Assembly: GCA_902559305.1 (NCBI GenBank)
Contig: CACEHK010000002.1
Coordinates: 1-64,000 of the forward strand
Direction of reading: 5' to 3'
Source: an uncultured Pelagibacteraceae bacterium
GTDB taxonomy: Bacteria; Pseudomonadota; Alphaproteobacteria; Pelagibacterales; Pelagibacteraceae
DNA length: 64,000 nucleotides
The position numbers were made by a program, and so were the translations under genes. Positions 43,697 to 51,872 of the stretch are shown piece after piece (the stretch's first letter is position 1; each line of letters opens with the position of its first letter). The notes below the pieces were generated by a model, which saw nothing but the letters and a program-made list of their open reading frames with translations, was not told where the DNA came from and ran no database searches.

Positions 43697-44696
43697 TTAA
43701 TTTTTTTAAATCCTCAACAATATTTGCTGGAAGATTAATCTTTTTATTAAGATTTTTTTTATATCTTTTTTGTTTATTTTGACCAGGGTATAAAATTTCT
43801 TTTACACCTTTTATTTTAGGTAATCTTTTAATTCTTTTAATATTTTCTTTTATTCTCTTACTGTAATTTCCAACAAAAAGATTAGGCTTCATAACAAAAA
43901 ATAAATGACCTATATTTTGAGGACCTGAAAAGTCATCAAATGGATCTTTTACTTTTCCTCCATGATTTCCACCTGTAAAAACACCACTTAATATATCAAC
44001 CATCCAAGCAAGTCCTGATCCCCTAAAACCTGCAATAGGTAATTGAACACCTTCTAATGCTTTTTTTGCATTTGTTGTAGGTTTTCCATATTTATCTAAA
44101 GCAACTCCCTCTGGAATTTTTTTTCCAGTTCTTGCAGCAACTCTTATTTTACCCCTATTAATTACAGAAACGGAGGTATCTAGTATAAAAGGCACTTTTG
44201 AAAAAGTAGGCGTTCCAAAACATATAGGATTTGTTCCAAATAAACTTTTTTTTGAACCATGTGGCGCAATAGCTGGAGGTGCATTAGTAAAACAAAAAAC
44301 TATTAAGTTTTTCTTTGTAGCTTGTTCAGCGTAATAACCCGATAAACCATAATGCCCACTATTTTTAATTCCAACTAAACCTATTCCTGTTTTTTTTGCA
44401 TTAATTATCGCATGTTTTATTCCAATATCAGCAGCAACAAAACCAATACTATTATTTGCGTCGATTTGTGAAATAGATTTAGAAATTTTTTTAATTTTAA
44501 TTTTTGGTCTTGGATTTATTACTTTTTTTTTTATTCTGTCACAATACATTTTTAATCTAGATAATCCATGAGAGTGAGCACCTACTATTTCCGCATTTAT
44601 AATCGCTTCGGCGCAAATTTTAGAATGCTCATTAATTAAATTATGTTTTTTAAATATTTTAATTACTAATCTTTTTAGAGATTTTGTATTGTTCAT
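43689..44696 (-). CDS. Malate/L-lactate/sulfolactate dehydrogenase (Ldh2 family)
   Basis: A 335-residue NAD(P)-dependent dehydrogenase of the Ldh2/MDH2 family, which oxidises 2-hydroxy acids such as malate, L-lactate, ureidoglycolate or (S)/(R)-sulfolactate (ComC). Family motifs are AHSHGLSRLKMY near residue 38, GIKNSGHYGLSGYYA near 117, the FTNAPPAIAPHGSKKSLFG segment and KIPEGVALDKYGKPTTN near 202. In the operon after tauABC and a sulfotransferase, a sulfonated hydroxy acid is an attractive substrate, yet this is inference from gene order only. Confidence 0.85.
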   Translation of the reverse strand: MNNTKSLKRLVIKIFKKHNLINEHSKICAEAIINAEIVGAHSHGLSRLKMYCDRIKKKVINPRPKIKIKKISKSISQIDANNSIGFVAADIGIKHAIINAKKTGIGLVGIKNSGHYGLSGYYAEQATKKNLIVFCFTNAPPAIAPHGSKKSLFGTNPICFGTPTFSKVPFILDTSVSVINRGKIRVAARTGKKIPEGVALDKYGKPTTNAKKALEGVQLPIAGFRGSGLAWMVDILSGVFTGGNHGGKVKDPFDDFSGPQNIGHLFFVMKPNLFVGNYSKRIKENIKRIKRLPKIKGVKEILYPGQNKQKRYKKNLNKKINLPANIVEDLKKLNA

Positions 44697-44701
44697 TCTT
44701 A

Positions 44702-45406
44702 TTAATAATTTTTAATTGTTTTTTTTCTACTTTCAAACTTTCTTCTTAAATTAAAATATATTTTTTCAAACAAATTAAAGTTAATTTTATTTTGTAAATT
44801 TATTTTAATTCTATCTTCATTCTTTGAGATTTGTTTAATATTTTTTATTACCGATGTATCAGTAATAAAAGTATCAAAATTTTCAAAAGATTTAAAATCT
44901 AGTGTTAAAGCGTGATCAAAGTATTTTATTTGTTCTTCCCATATACAATGATTAAACATAGTAACATGTAAATTTTGATCTATATTAGGATATAATTTTT
45001 TATATTTTGAATAAAATTCTGACCAACCATGATAATAATTTAATTTTTTTGCTTTTTCATATGAAGCAGAGATTTTTTCTGAGTCTCTATAAAGATATAA
45101 AAAAAGAGTATTTTTATTATTTAATAAAGGCCTTTTATAAACAAATTCGTTTGTATTTAGAAAAAAATTTTTATGTTTTTTTACAAAACTATTTAGATAA
45201 CTAAAATGTTTTCCTATAAAATAATCTTCAGGATAAATTTCTTCATCTTGAAAACCTAAATATTTAGATAAATTGTTTGTAACAAAAGTTGAACCTGACC
45301 TAGCTTGTGAAAAAAGCACAATATTTAATAACTTTTTTTCATTAAAATAATCTTTTACATACTCATAATTAATCAAGTTCAACTTTAGTTTATTTTCATT
45401 AAGCAT
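44702..45406 (-). CDS. Sulfotransferase-like protein
   Basis: A 234-residue protein from the ATG at 45404-45406. An alternative TTG start at 45463 would overlap tauC by 35 bp and is less likely. The motif VLFSQARSGSTFVTNNL near residue 35 is the 5'-phosphosulfate-binding loop of PAPS-dependent sulfotransferases (Stf0-like), and YRDSEKISASYEKAKKL resembles the 3'-phosphate loop. It would move sulfate from PAPS to a hydroxyl or amine. It lies 22 bp after tauC and 5 bp before the Ldh2-family gene. The tail is very basic. Confidence 0.72.
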   Translation of the reverse strand: MLNENKLKLNLINYEYVKDYFNEKKLLNIVLFSQARSGSTFVTNNLSKYLGFQDEEIYPEDYFIGKHFSYLNSFVKKHKNFFLNTNEFVYKRPLLNNKNTLFLYLYRDSEKISASYEKAKKLNYYHGWSEFYSKYKKLYPNIDQNLHVTMFNHCIWEEQIKYFDHALTLDFKSFENFDTFITDTSVIKNIKQISKNEDRIKINLQNKINFNLFEKIYFNLRRKFESRKKTIKNY

Positions 45407-45428
45407 TTTTATACCTGATTTGAAAATA

Positions 45429-47324
45429 TTATCCTTTTCCACGCCAAGGAATTGTTTTGTCAATTATTTTTCTGATTGTAACATCAAATATTAGACCCAA
45501 CATTCCCATTACGAATATCGTTATCCAAATAACCTCATACTGCATATATTTTCTTGCAACGTTTTCAACAAAACCAATACCTGAAGTACCAGCCAAAAAT
45601 TCCGCAGCTACCAATGTCCCCCAGCACATTCCAACAGCAACTCTTACACCTGTTAATATTTCTGGTAATGAATTGGGAAATATTACCTCTCTCAATATTT
45701 GCCATCTAGATGCACCTAACGAATGAGCGGCATGAATTTTTGAAAGTTGAGTCCCTGATGCACCCGCTCTTGCTGATATAATCATAATAGAAAACGAAAC
45801 CATAAATAATAAAAATACTTTTCCAAGATTATCAATTCCAAAAACAGTAATTACTAATGGCGCCCATGCAAGTGGAGGAACTGGTCTATAAAGTTCTACT
45901 AATGGATCAAAAAATCCTTTAGCAAATCTATTTAATCCCATAAATAGACCTAAAGGAACTCCAAAAATAATTCCTAGAGTTAGTCCTAAAAATACTCTTA
46001 AGAATGAATCCCAAATATGTCCTGTAGGAACTGGAATTTTAAAAGCTTTAAATTCGCCTTTTACAATATCTAAAACTTTACTTTTAAAATTAGGTTTTAC
46101 TGTTCCGTCAGAACTATGAACTGGATATTTTCCTGGCAGAATATCTGCAATCCAATCTGGCAGTATAAATCCGACTATTCTATTCACTCCCATCATTTCA
46201 TACCAAATCATTGGTATCATTTTAAAACCTACACTTGGTTTTAGAAGATCTCCAAAAATTCTAAAAGTATCAGAAGGTTTTGGTAACCATCTACCTGGAC
46301 CATCTTCAGCACAGGTTGGACCACTAGCAACTATAGTTCCAGCAGGAAACAATAACATATCTATATAAATTAAATTACCTTGCTCTTTTTTTTGAACAAC
46401 GTCAAATTCTCTAATTGATTTTTCCATTTCATCAAGAGCGTTAGGTGGAAAAACACTTTCATATTCAATTCTTTGTCCAAGTTTTTTAATTTCTTTTATA
46501 TATGTCATTTCTAATTCTTGGTTATCATCCAGAGCATCTTTATACTCTTTGATTTCTTTTCTAATTCTTTCTAATAATTTTAAATATTCTGGATTATGAT
46601 TTCTTAATGAAAAAAACTCATCGCTAATTTCATTTAACTCTTGAGCGGCAGCATGAAATTTTAAACCCTTTTTGCTCTCTGGAAGAGGGGGTACTTCCAT
46701 TCCTGTTGCCCCCCAACCAAGCTGTTTTTTTAACTCTTCTATCCTTTTATTTTCTTCTTCTATACTTTTTATAGGGGGAAAACTTACTTTTTGAAAATCT
46801 TCAGTTAACCAAGTAATTCTATTGGTTAAATCTTTAATTTTATTTTTTGTTTCAGTTTCTAAAAGTTTTTCATCGGTTAATAAAGGTATAGTTCTTTTAG
46901 TCTCGTTAAGTAATTTTATAAATAATTTTTTGTCTTTTTCTTTTAGCTCAGTTAAATTTTGAATAAGAATTATTTTTTTTTGTATATTTATATTTTCACG
47001 CTTAATAAGAGCAGTACTTTTGTGTTGCCTCTCTTCAATTGGAAACAGGTATTTTAATGATAGCAATGACTCATTAACTTTAGCAACCTGGCAAAGTTCA
47101 TTGGCAGATTTTGGATAAAATGCTTTTGCGATATCCCATGAATAATAAAGCCATGATAATAACAGAAAACTTGAACCTACTATTACCCAATGAATACCAC
47201 CTTTTGCTCTTTCTGGGTTTCCAAATACTGCATCACTTTTTTCAGTTTTAACCAGTCTTTGCCCATAAAGAATAGAACCTATAACAGCAAAAATAACCAA
47301 AAAAGTAATAATTCCAGTGATCAT
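45429..47324 (-). CDS. tauC: Taurine-type ABC transporter permease with long N-terminal extension (TauC-like)
   Basis: A 631-residue inner-membrane protein whose C-terminal 200 residues form a normal TauC/SsuC permease (WDSFLRVFLGLTLGIIFGVP, LYRPVPPLAWAPLVITVFGI and the EAA loop IHAAHSLGASRWQILREVIF). Ahead of it are two N-terminal helices (residues about 2-20 and 46-66), then some 250 residues rich in Lys/Glu that look like a coiled coil (about 85-310), and a bridging segment with GPTCAEDGPGRWLPKPSDT. Ordinary TauC has about 275 residues. It starts one base after tauB stop. The extra domain is probably periplasmic. Confidence 0.88.
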   Translation of the reverse strand: MITGIITFLVIFAVIGSILYGQRLVKTEKSDAVFGNPERAKGGIHWVIVGSSFLLLSWLYYSWDIAKAFYPKSANELCQVAKVNESLLSLKYLFPIEERQHKSTALIKRENINIQKKIILIQNLTELKEKDKKLFIKLLNETKRTIPLLTDEKLLETETKNKIKDLTNRITWLTEDFQKVSFPPIKSIEEENKRIEELKKQLGWGATGMEVPPLPESKKGLKFHAAAQELNEISDEFFSLRNHNPEYLKLLERIRKEIKEYKDALDDNQELEMTYIKEIKKLGQRIEYESVFPPNALDEMEKSIREFDVVQKKEQGNLIYIDMLLFPAGTIVASGPTCAEDGPGRWLPKPSDTFRIFGDLLKPSVGFKMIPMIWYEMMGVNRIVGFILPDWIADILPGKYPVHSSDGTVKPNFKSKVLDIVKGEFKAFKIPVPTGHIWDSFLRVFLGLTLGIIFGVPLGLFMGLNRFAKGFFDPLVELYRPVPPLAWAPLVITVFGIDNLGKVFLLFMVSFSIMIISARAGASGTQLSKIHAAHSLGASRWQILREVIFPNSLPEILTGVRVAVGMCWGTLVAAEFLAGTSGIGFVENVARKYMQYEVIWITIFVMGMLGLIFDVTIRKIIDKTIPWRGKG

Positions 47325-47325
47325 T

Positions 47326-48123
47326 TTAACTTTCTTTACCCATTATTTCTTCTTCCATATCCCAAATCATTGATAAAATTTCTTCTCTTTTAGATACGAA
47401 ATCTTTGTTATTTTTAATTTCCCTTAAATCTTCTTTTAAACCCATATTTGCAAATGGAAGTTTGTACTCTTTATGTATTCTTCCAGGTCTAGGAGCCATT
47501 ACATAAACTCGTTCTCCTAATAATAATGCTTCTTCGACAGAATGAGTAATTAAAATAATTGTTTTTCCAGTTTCTTTCCAAATTTTTAAAACTAAAGACT
47601 GCATTTTTTCTCTAGTCAAAGCATCTAGAGCTCCCAAAGGCTCATCCATTAATATTAGATCTGGATCATTGATCAAGCACCTTGCAAGAGCTACTCTTTG
47701 CTGCATACCACCCGATAGTTGATATGTTGGTGTATTGCCAAAACCTTTTAATCCAACAATGTCTAGCCATTCTTCAACTTTTTGAGCGGTTTTAATTGTA
47801 TCTTCTTTTTTCATTCGTAAACCAAAATTTACGTTTTCTGCAACTGTTAACCACTCAAATAAAGCACCTTGTTGAAAAACCATTCCTCTTTCAACTCCTG
47901 GCCCATCTATTTCTTTATCACCTAGGGTAATATTTCCAGAAGTTGGACGAAGAAAACCTGCTGCAATATTTAATAAAGTTGTTTTTCCACAACCTGAAGG
48001 TCCAAGAACAGTTAATAATTCTCCTTTTTTTAAAGTAAAACTTATATCCTTAAGTGCATGAACAGTTTCCCCCTTGGGAGACTTGAAGATCATATTTACA
48101 TTTTGAGATACTAAATCACTCAT
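47326..48123 (-). CDS. tauB: Taurine-type ABC transporter ATP-binding protein (TauB)
   Basis: A 265-residue ABC ATPase of the nitrate/sulfonate/taurine family. Walker A GPSGCGKTTLLN is near residue 42, the signature QLSGGMQQRVALARCL near 142, Walker B LILMDEPLGALDALTR near 162, and the switch His in ILITHSVEEAL. It powers the TauC permease. An intrinsic terminator hairpin lies in the 97-bp gap between tauA and tauB, so its expression should be lower than that of the binding protein. Confidence 0.93.
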   Translation of the reverse strand: MSDLVSQNVNMIFKSPKGETVHALKDISFTLKKGELLTVLGPSGCGKTTLLNIAAGFLRPTSGNITLGDKEIDGPGVERGMVFQQGALFEWLTVAENVNFGLRMKKEDTIKTAQKVEEWLDIVGLKGFGNTPTYQLSGGMQQRVALARCLINDPDLILMDEPLGALDALTREKMQSLVLKIWKETGKTIILITHSVEEALLLGERVYVMAPRPGRIHKEYKLPFANMGLKEDLREIKNNKDFVSKREEILSMIWDMEEEIMGKES

Positions 48124-48160
48124 AATAAATAATACTAAGACTTTATATTAAAATTTTTAT

Positions 48161-48199
48161 AAAAAAAATAGGCACCAATTTATTAATTGGCGCCTATTT
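48161..48199 (-). terminator. Terminator/attenuator hairpin between tauA and tauB
   Basis: Reading leftward, arms 48199-48185 and 48180-48166 form a 14-bp stem (with one internal mismatch) around a 4-nt loop, with AAATAGGC/GCCTATTT at its base. It is followed directly by eight T residues (the complement of A 48161-48168). This is a strong intrinsic terminator placed 22 bp after the tauA stop, probably allowing partial read-through into tauBC. Confidence 0.85.
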
Positions 48200-48220
48200 A
48201 ATATTCTATTTTCAACTCTA

Positions 48221-49198
48221 TTATGGAAGATAGCTAGTATCTACGACTTTAGAGTAATCTTTTAGAGCTGGGTTTTCAGATGTAGCAAACATTCCACCCA
48301 TTACTTCTAGGTAAGTCATAAGTATACCACCTTTATTCATATACTTAGATTTCATAGTTGCTGCATTAGGGAATTCAAATCCACCCATTTGATTTTTTGT
48401 TGCGTCAAGACTCATAGCAGCATCTTTTGCTATTACATTCATATCTGATTTTCCAGCGTTGTGTTTAGCATTTGCTTCGTGAGTTACTTCAACAAAAGTT
48501 CTAACCATTCCAGGATTTTCTTTTAGGAATTTGTTAGTAACTGAAGTAATATCTATACCAGCAATTCCTTCAGCTTTTGCCTCATCAACCGTTAACAAAG
48601 AAGCACCTTTTTCTTTAGCTGCTTTGATAGACTTACCACCAAACAAACATGCCATTGCAACGTCACCGTTTACAAATGCTGCAGATCCATCTTCTGGGTT
48701 CATATCAACAACTTTCATTTTAGAAATATCAGCTCCAACGACCCTCATTGTTTCTTTAAAAACGTAGTCAGCCATTGTTCCTAAAGGAACAGCAACTTTT
48801 TGACCATCTAATTTTGAAGCTGCATTACCTTTATCAATGCCTTTAGCCGCAACACAAGTAGTTCCGCCCATTCCATAAATAACAGCTATATCTACAAGCT
48901 TAATAGGCGCTTTAGCATTAACCGCATTTACGAAAGGAGTTAAACCTTGTGAGTAAGATATATCAATATCACCAGACAACATAGCTTCAGTCATCTCTCC
49001 ACCTGTTGCGAAGTTAGTCCATTTTACAGGTACACCCAAAGCTTTATCAAAAGTCTTTTTAACTTTTGCTTCTTGATTTGGAGTTGCCCACTCTAAGAAA
49101 AATGCTACTCTAACTTCGTTTGCAGCTGAATTAGCAACTGAAACAGACAAGTTTAAAGCAACAATAGTTCCTAGAATAAAACTAATTATTTTTTTCAT
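48221..49198 (-). CDS. tauA: Taurine-type ABC transporter substrate-binding protein (TauA)
   Basis: A 325-residue periplasmic protein of the TauA/SsuA group with a Sec signal peptide (about residues 1-25, ending ANSAANE). The EWATPNQ start of the mature chain, the ISYSQGLTPF hinge segment near residue 80 and VPLGTMADYVFKETM near 135 are typical of taurine-binding proteins in marine alphaproteobacteria. A GAGGAG ribosome site precedes the ATG. As first gene of tauABC it is followed by a terminator hairpin, expected to raise its level over its partners. Taurine is the likely ligand, not proven. Confidence 0.9.
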   Translation of the reverse strand: MKKIISFILGTIVALNLSVSVANSAANEVRVAFFLEWATPNQEAKVKKTFDKALGVPVKWTNFATGGEMTEAMLSGDIDISYSQGLTPFVNAVNAKAPIKLVDIAVIYGMGGTTCVAAKGIDKGNAASKLDGQKVAVPLGTMADYVFKETMRVVGADISKMKVVDMNPEDGSAAFVNGDVAMACLFGGKSIKAAKEKGASLLTVDEAKAEGIAGIDITSVTNKFLKENPGMVRTFVEVTHEANAKHNAGKSDMNVIAKDAAMSLDATKNQMGGFEFPNAATMKSKYMNKGGILMTYLEVMGGMFATSENPALKDYSKVVDTSYLP

Positions 49199-49399
49199 TT
49201 AATCTCCTCATGTTTTTTAAATTTAAAAACGTAATTAAAGTAGAAAAAAAGAGACTTGTAAACGATAGTTTATTTGATCCCTGCGATGTAATAAACTATA
49301 TACAACTTCCAAGTGTATAGATAAATTACGATTTTTATGGAGAGGATTTAAAAATTAGTCTAAGAAATTAAAAAAGATAACAAAAAAATTAAATAAATT
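49199..49399. promoter_or_regulatory. Divergent tauA / aminotransferase control region with palindromes
   Basis: The 201-bp spacer must hold promoters for tauABC (leftward) and the aminotransferase operon (rightward). It contains a perfect 10-bp inverted repeat ATAGTTTATT (49265-49274) and AATAAACTAT (49290-49299) separated by 15 bp, overlapped by a second dyad, CTATATAC (49296-49303) and GTGTATAG (49313-49320). These could be operators for a shared regulator. A purine-rich GGAGAGGA at 49340-49347 lies too far from the ATG to be its ribosome site. Confidence 0.55.
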
Positions 49400-50746
49400 A
49401 TGAGCTCTGAATCAAAATTTAAAATGCCAAATTCTTTAAATGAACATTGGATGCCATTTACTTCTAATAAAGATTTTAAAGAAAAACCAAGATTAATTAC
49501 AGAAGCAAAAGGCGTTTATATGAAAAACCATCAGGGACAAACTTTAATTGATGCAAGCTCAGGATTGTTTTGTAACCCACTAGGACACGGAAGAAAAGAA
49601 ATTATAAACGCTATTACTCAGCAATTAGAAACTTTAGATTATTGTCAACCATTCCAACAAGGTTTTGGTGGATCTTTTGAACTTGCAACAAGAATTTCAA
49701 AACATACACCAGGAAACTTAAATAGAATATTTTATACTATTTGTGGTTCAACTGCTGTTGAAACCGCAATTAAAATTGCCATTGCTTATCATAAGGCAAG
49801 AGGTGAAGGCCAAAGATTTAGATTTGTTGGTCGAGAAAGAGCATACCACGGAATGAATATTGGAGCGACTTCAGTTGGTGGCATGGTTAACAATGTTAAA
49901 ACGTTTGCAAGTGTGTTAATGCCAGGAGTTGTGCACATGAGACATACACATTTACCTGAGCATAAATTTATTTCAGGTCAACCTGAAACAGGTGCTGAAT
50001 TAGCTAATGACTTAGAAAGAATTTGTACAAATTTTGGTTCAGAAAATATTGCAGCTTGTATTGTTGAGCCAGTCGCAGGTTCTACAGGAACGCTTGTTCC
50101 ACCAAAAGGTTATTTGCAAAGGTTAAGAGAAATTTGTGATAAACATGGTATACTTTTAATTTTTGATGAAGTGATAACAGGTTGGGGGAGAATGGGCTCA
50201 GCATTTGGCGCTCAAGAATTTGGTGTAACTCCTGATCTTATGACAATGGCTAAAGCTACAACAAATGGAATAGTTCCAATGGGAGTTGTTGCATGTAAAG
50301 AAGAAATTTACGATGCAATTATGGAAAATTCTCCAAAAGGAACTATCGAACTATTTCATGGTTATACTTACTCTGGTATTCCAGTTTCTGTTGCAGCAGC
50401 TCTAGCTGTACAAGATATATTTGAAAAAGAAGATATATTTAAAAGATCAAAAGAAATGGCTCCTTATTTTCAAGAAGCGCTATTTTCTCTAAAAGATATT
50501 GACGTAGTTGAAAACATAAGAGGCTATGGGATGATGGGTGGAATTGATATGAAAATGGATAAAAAACCAGGAGTTGCAGGTTTCACATGTTTTAAACATT
50601 GTTATGAAGCAGGAGTAAATTTTAAAGCTACTGGTGATTGTTTAATTATTGCACCGATGTTTATTTCTGAAAAAAAACATATAGATGAAATAATCGAAAA
50701 ACTTAGAGCTGGAATAAATAATTACGCGAAATCTAAAAAAAATTAG
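49400..50746 (+). CDS. Omega-aminotransferase, taurine:pyruvate or beta-alanine:pyruvate type
   Basis: A 448-residue class III PLP aminotransferase. The N-terminal EHWMPFTSNKDFKEKPRL and DASSGLFCNPLGHGR match the beta-alanine/taurine:pyruvate group. The Asp in LLIFDEVITGWGRMG binds PLP and the Schiff-base Lys is in LMTMAKATTNGIVPMG near residue 291. Divergent from tauABC and upstream of alanine dehydrogenase, it probably converts taurine plus pyruvate to sulfoacetaldehyde plus alanine. Beta-alanine or hypotaurine as substrate is an alternative. No strong ribosome site precedes the ATG. Confidence 0.87.
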   Translation: MSSESKFKMPNSLNEHWMPFTSNKDFKEKPRLITEAKGVYMKNHQGQTLIDASSGLFCNPLGHGRKEIINAITQQLETLDYCQPFQQGFGGSFELATRISKHTPGNLNRIFYTICGSTAVETAIKIAIAYHKARGEGQRFRFVGRERAYHGMNIGATSVGGMVNNVKTFASVLMPGVVHMRHTHLPEHKFISGQPETGAELANDLERICTNFGSENIAACIVEPVAGSTGTLVPPKGYLQRLREICDKHGILLIFDEVITGWGRMGSAFGAQEFGVTPDLMTMAKATTNGIVPMGVVACKEEIYDAIMENSPKGTIELFHGYTYSGIPVSVAAALAVQDIFEKEDIFKRSKEMAPYFQEALFSLKDIDVVENIRGYGMMGGIDMKMDKKPGVAGFTCFKHCYEAGVNFKATGDCLIIAPMFISEKKHIDEIIEKLRAGINNYAKSKKN

Positions 50747-50752
50747 TTCTCA

Positions 50753-51868
50753 ATGAAAATTGGAGTTCCAAAAGAAATTAAGCCGCAAGAAAATAGAATA
50801 GGGCTTACTCCAGATAGTGTTAAATCTTTAATCTCAAATGGTCACCAGGTTTTAGTTGAAAATAATGGTGGTTTTGAAGCTGGTTTTAATAATGAAGAAT
50901 ATGAATCTGCTGGAGCAAAAATTGTGCAGAAAGCAGAAGATATTTTTAATGACTCTGAAATAATAGTTAAAGTTAAAGAACCATTATCTAATGAAGTTAA
51001 AATGATTAGAGAAAACCAAATTGTTTTTACTTATCTGCATTTGGCAGCAGCAAAAGAATTAACTGAAGGGTTAATTAATTCAAAATCAATTTGTATAGCT
51101 TACGAAACAGTAACGGATAGTAATGGAAGACTTCCTTTACTTGCACCAATGAGTGCTGTTGCAGGAAGAATGTCAGTTCAGGCAGGAGCACATTGTTTAG
51201 AAAAAAATCAAAAGGGAAGAGGATTATTATTAGGAGGAGCACCAGGTGTTGAAGGTGGAACAGTGGTAATACTTGGAGGAGGAGTTGTTGGAGAAAATGC
51301 AGCTATTATCGCAACTGGTATGAAAGCAAAAGTTCATGTAGTAGATAAATCTGAAGCTAGATTAAAAGAATTATCAAAAATGTTTGGTGACAATATAATT
51401 CCCCAGCAAAGTGATAAAACAGATTTAAAAAAATTAATTTCAGAAGCTGATCTTTTAGTTGGTGGCGTTTTAATTCCAGGTGCTGAAGCTCCAAAATTAA
51501 TTACAAAAGATATGCTAAAGTTAATGAAGCGTGGGTCAGTAATTGTTGATGTTGCAATAGATCAAGGAGGATGTGTTGAAACTAGTAAACCAACCACTCA
51601 TGCCGAACCAACATATATTGTTGATGACATTGTTCATTATTGTGTAGCTAATATGCCAGGTGGAGTTCCAAGAACTTCCACTATAGCTCTAAATAATGCA
51701 ACACTTCCGTTTTTAAATAAACTTGCAAAAAATGGTTACAAGAAAGCCTTAGAAGAAGATAAGAATTTTCTTGAAGGTTTAAATGTCTATAAAGGCCATA
51801 TTACCTATAAAGCAGTAGCTGATGTATTTGGTCACTCTTTTGTATCTCCAGCAGATGCTATAAAATAA
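50753..51868 (+). CDS. ald: Alanine dehydrogenase
   Basis: A 371-residue NAD-dependent alanine dehydrogenase that deaminates alanine to pyruvate and ammonium. MKIGVPKEIKPQENRIGLTP at the start, the YLHLAAAKELTEGL and YETV segments, the Rossmann motif LGGGVVGENAA near residue 176 and IDQGGCVETSKPTTH near 270 are diagnostic. It follows the aminotransferase by 6 bp and would regenerate the pyruvate acceptor and release nitrogen, a known pairing in taurine breakdown. Confidence 0.95.
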   Translation: MKIGVPKEIKPQENRIGLTPDSVKSLISNGHQVLVENNGGFEAGFNNEEYESAGAKIVQKAEDIFNDSEIIVKVKEPLSNEVKMIRENQIVFTYLHLAAAKELTEGLINSKSICIAYETVTDSNGRLPLLAPMSAVAGRMSVQAGAHCLEKNQKGRGLLLGGAPGVEGGTVVILGGGVVGENAAIIATGMKAKVHVVDKSEARLKELSKMFGDNIIPQQSDKTDLKKLISEADLLVGGVLIPGAEAPKLITKDMLKLMKRGSVIVDVAIDQGGCVETSKPTTHAEPTYIVDDIVHYCVANMPGGVPRTSTIALNNATLPFLNKLAKNGYKKALEEDKNFLEGLNVYKGHITYKAVADVFGHSFVSPADAIK

Positions 51869-51872
51869 AATA

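Noticed and set aside
45407..45463. TTG start giving a 253-residue sulfotransferase-like protein
   Set aside because: It begins inside tauC and adds 19 residues without family similarity; ATG 45406 fits better.
49199..49399. Glycine or other riboswitch upstream of the aminotransferase
   Set aside because: The spacer has dyads but none of the conserved glycine-riboswitch core elements could be recognised, so only a general regulatory region is reported.
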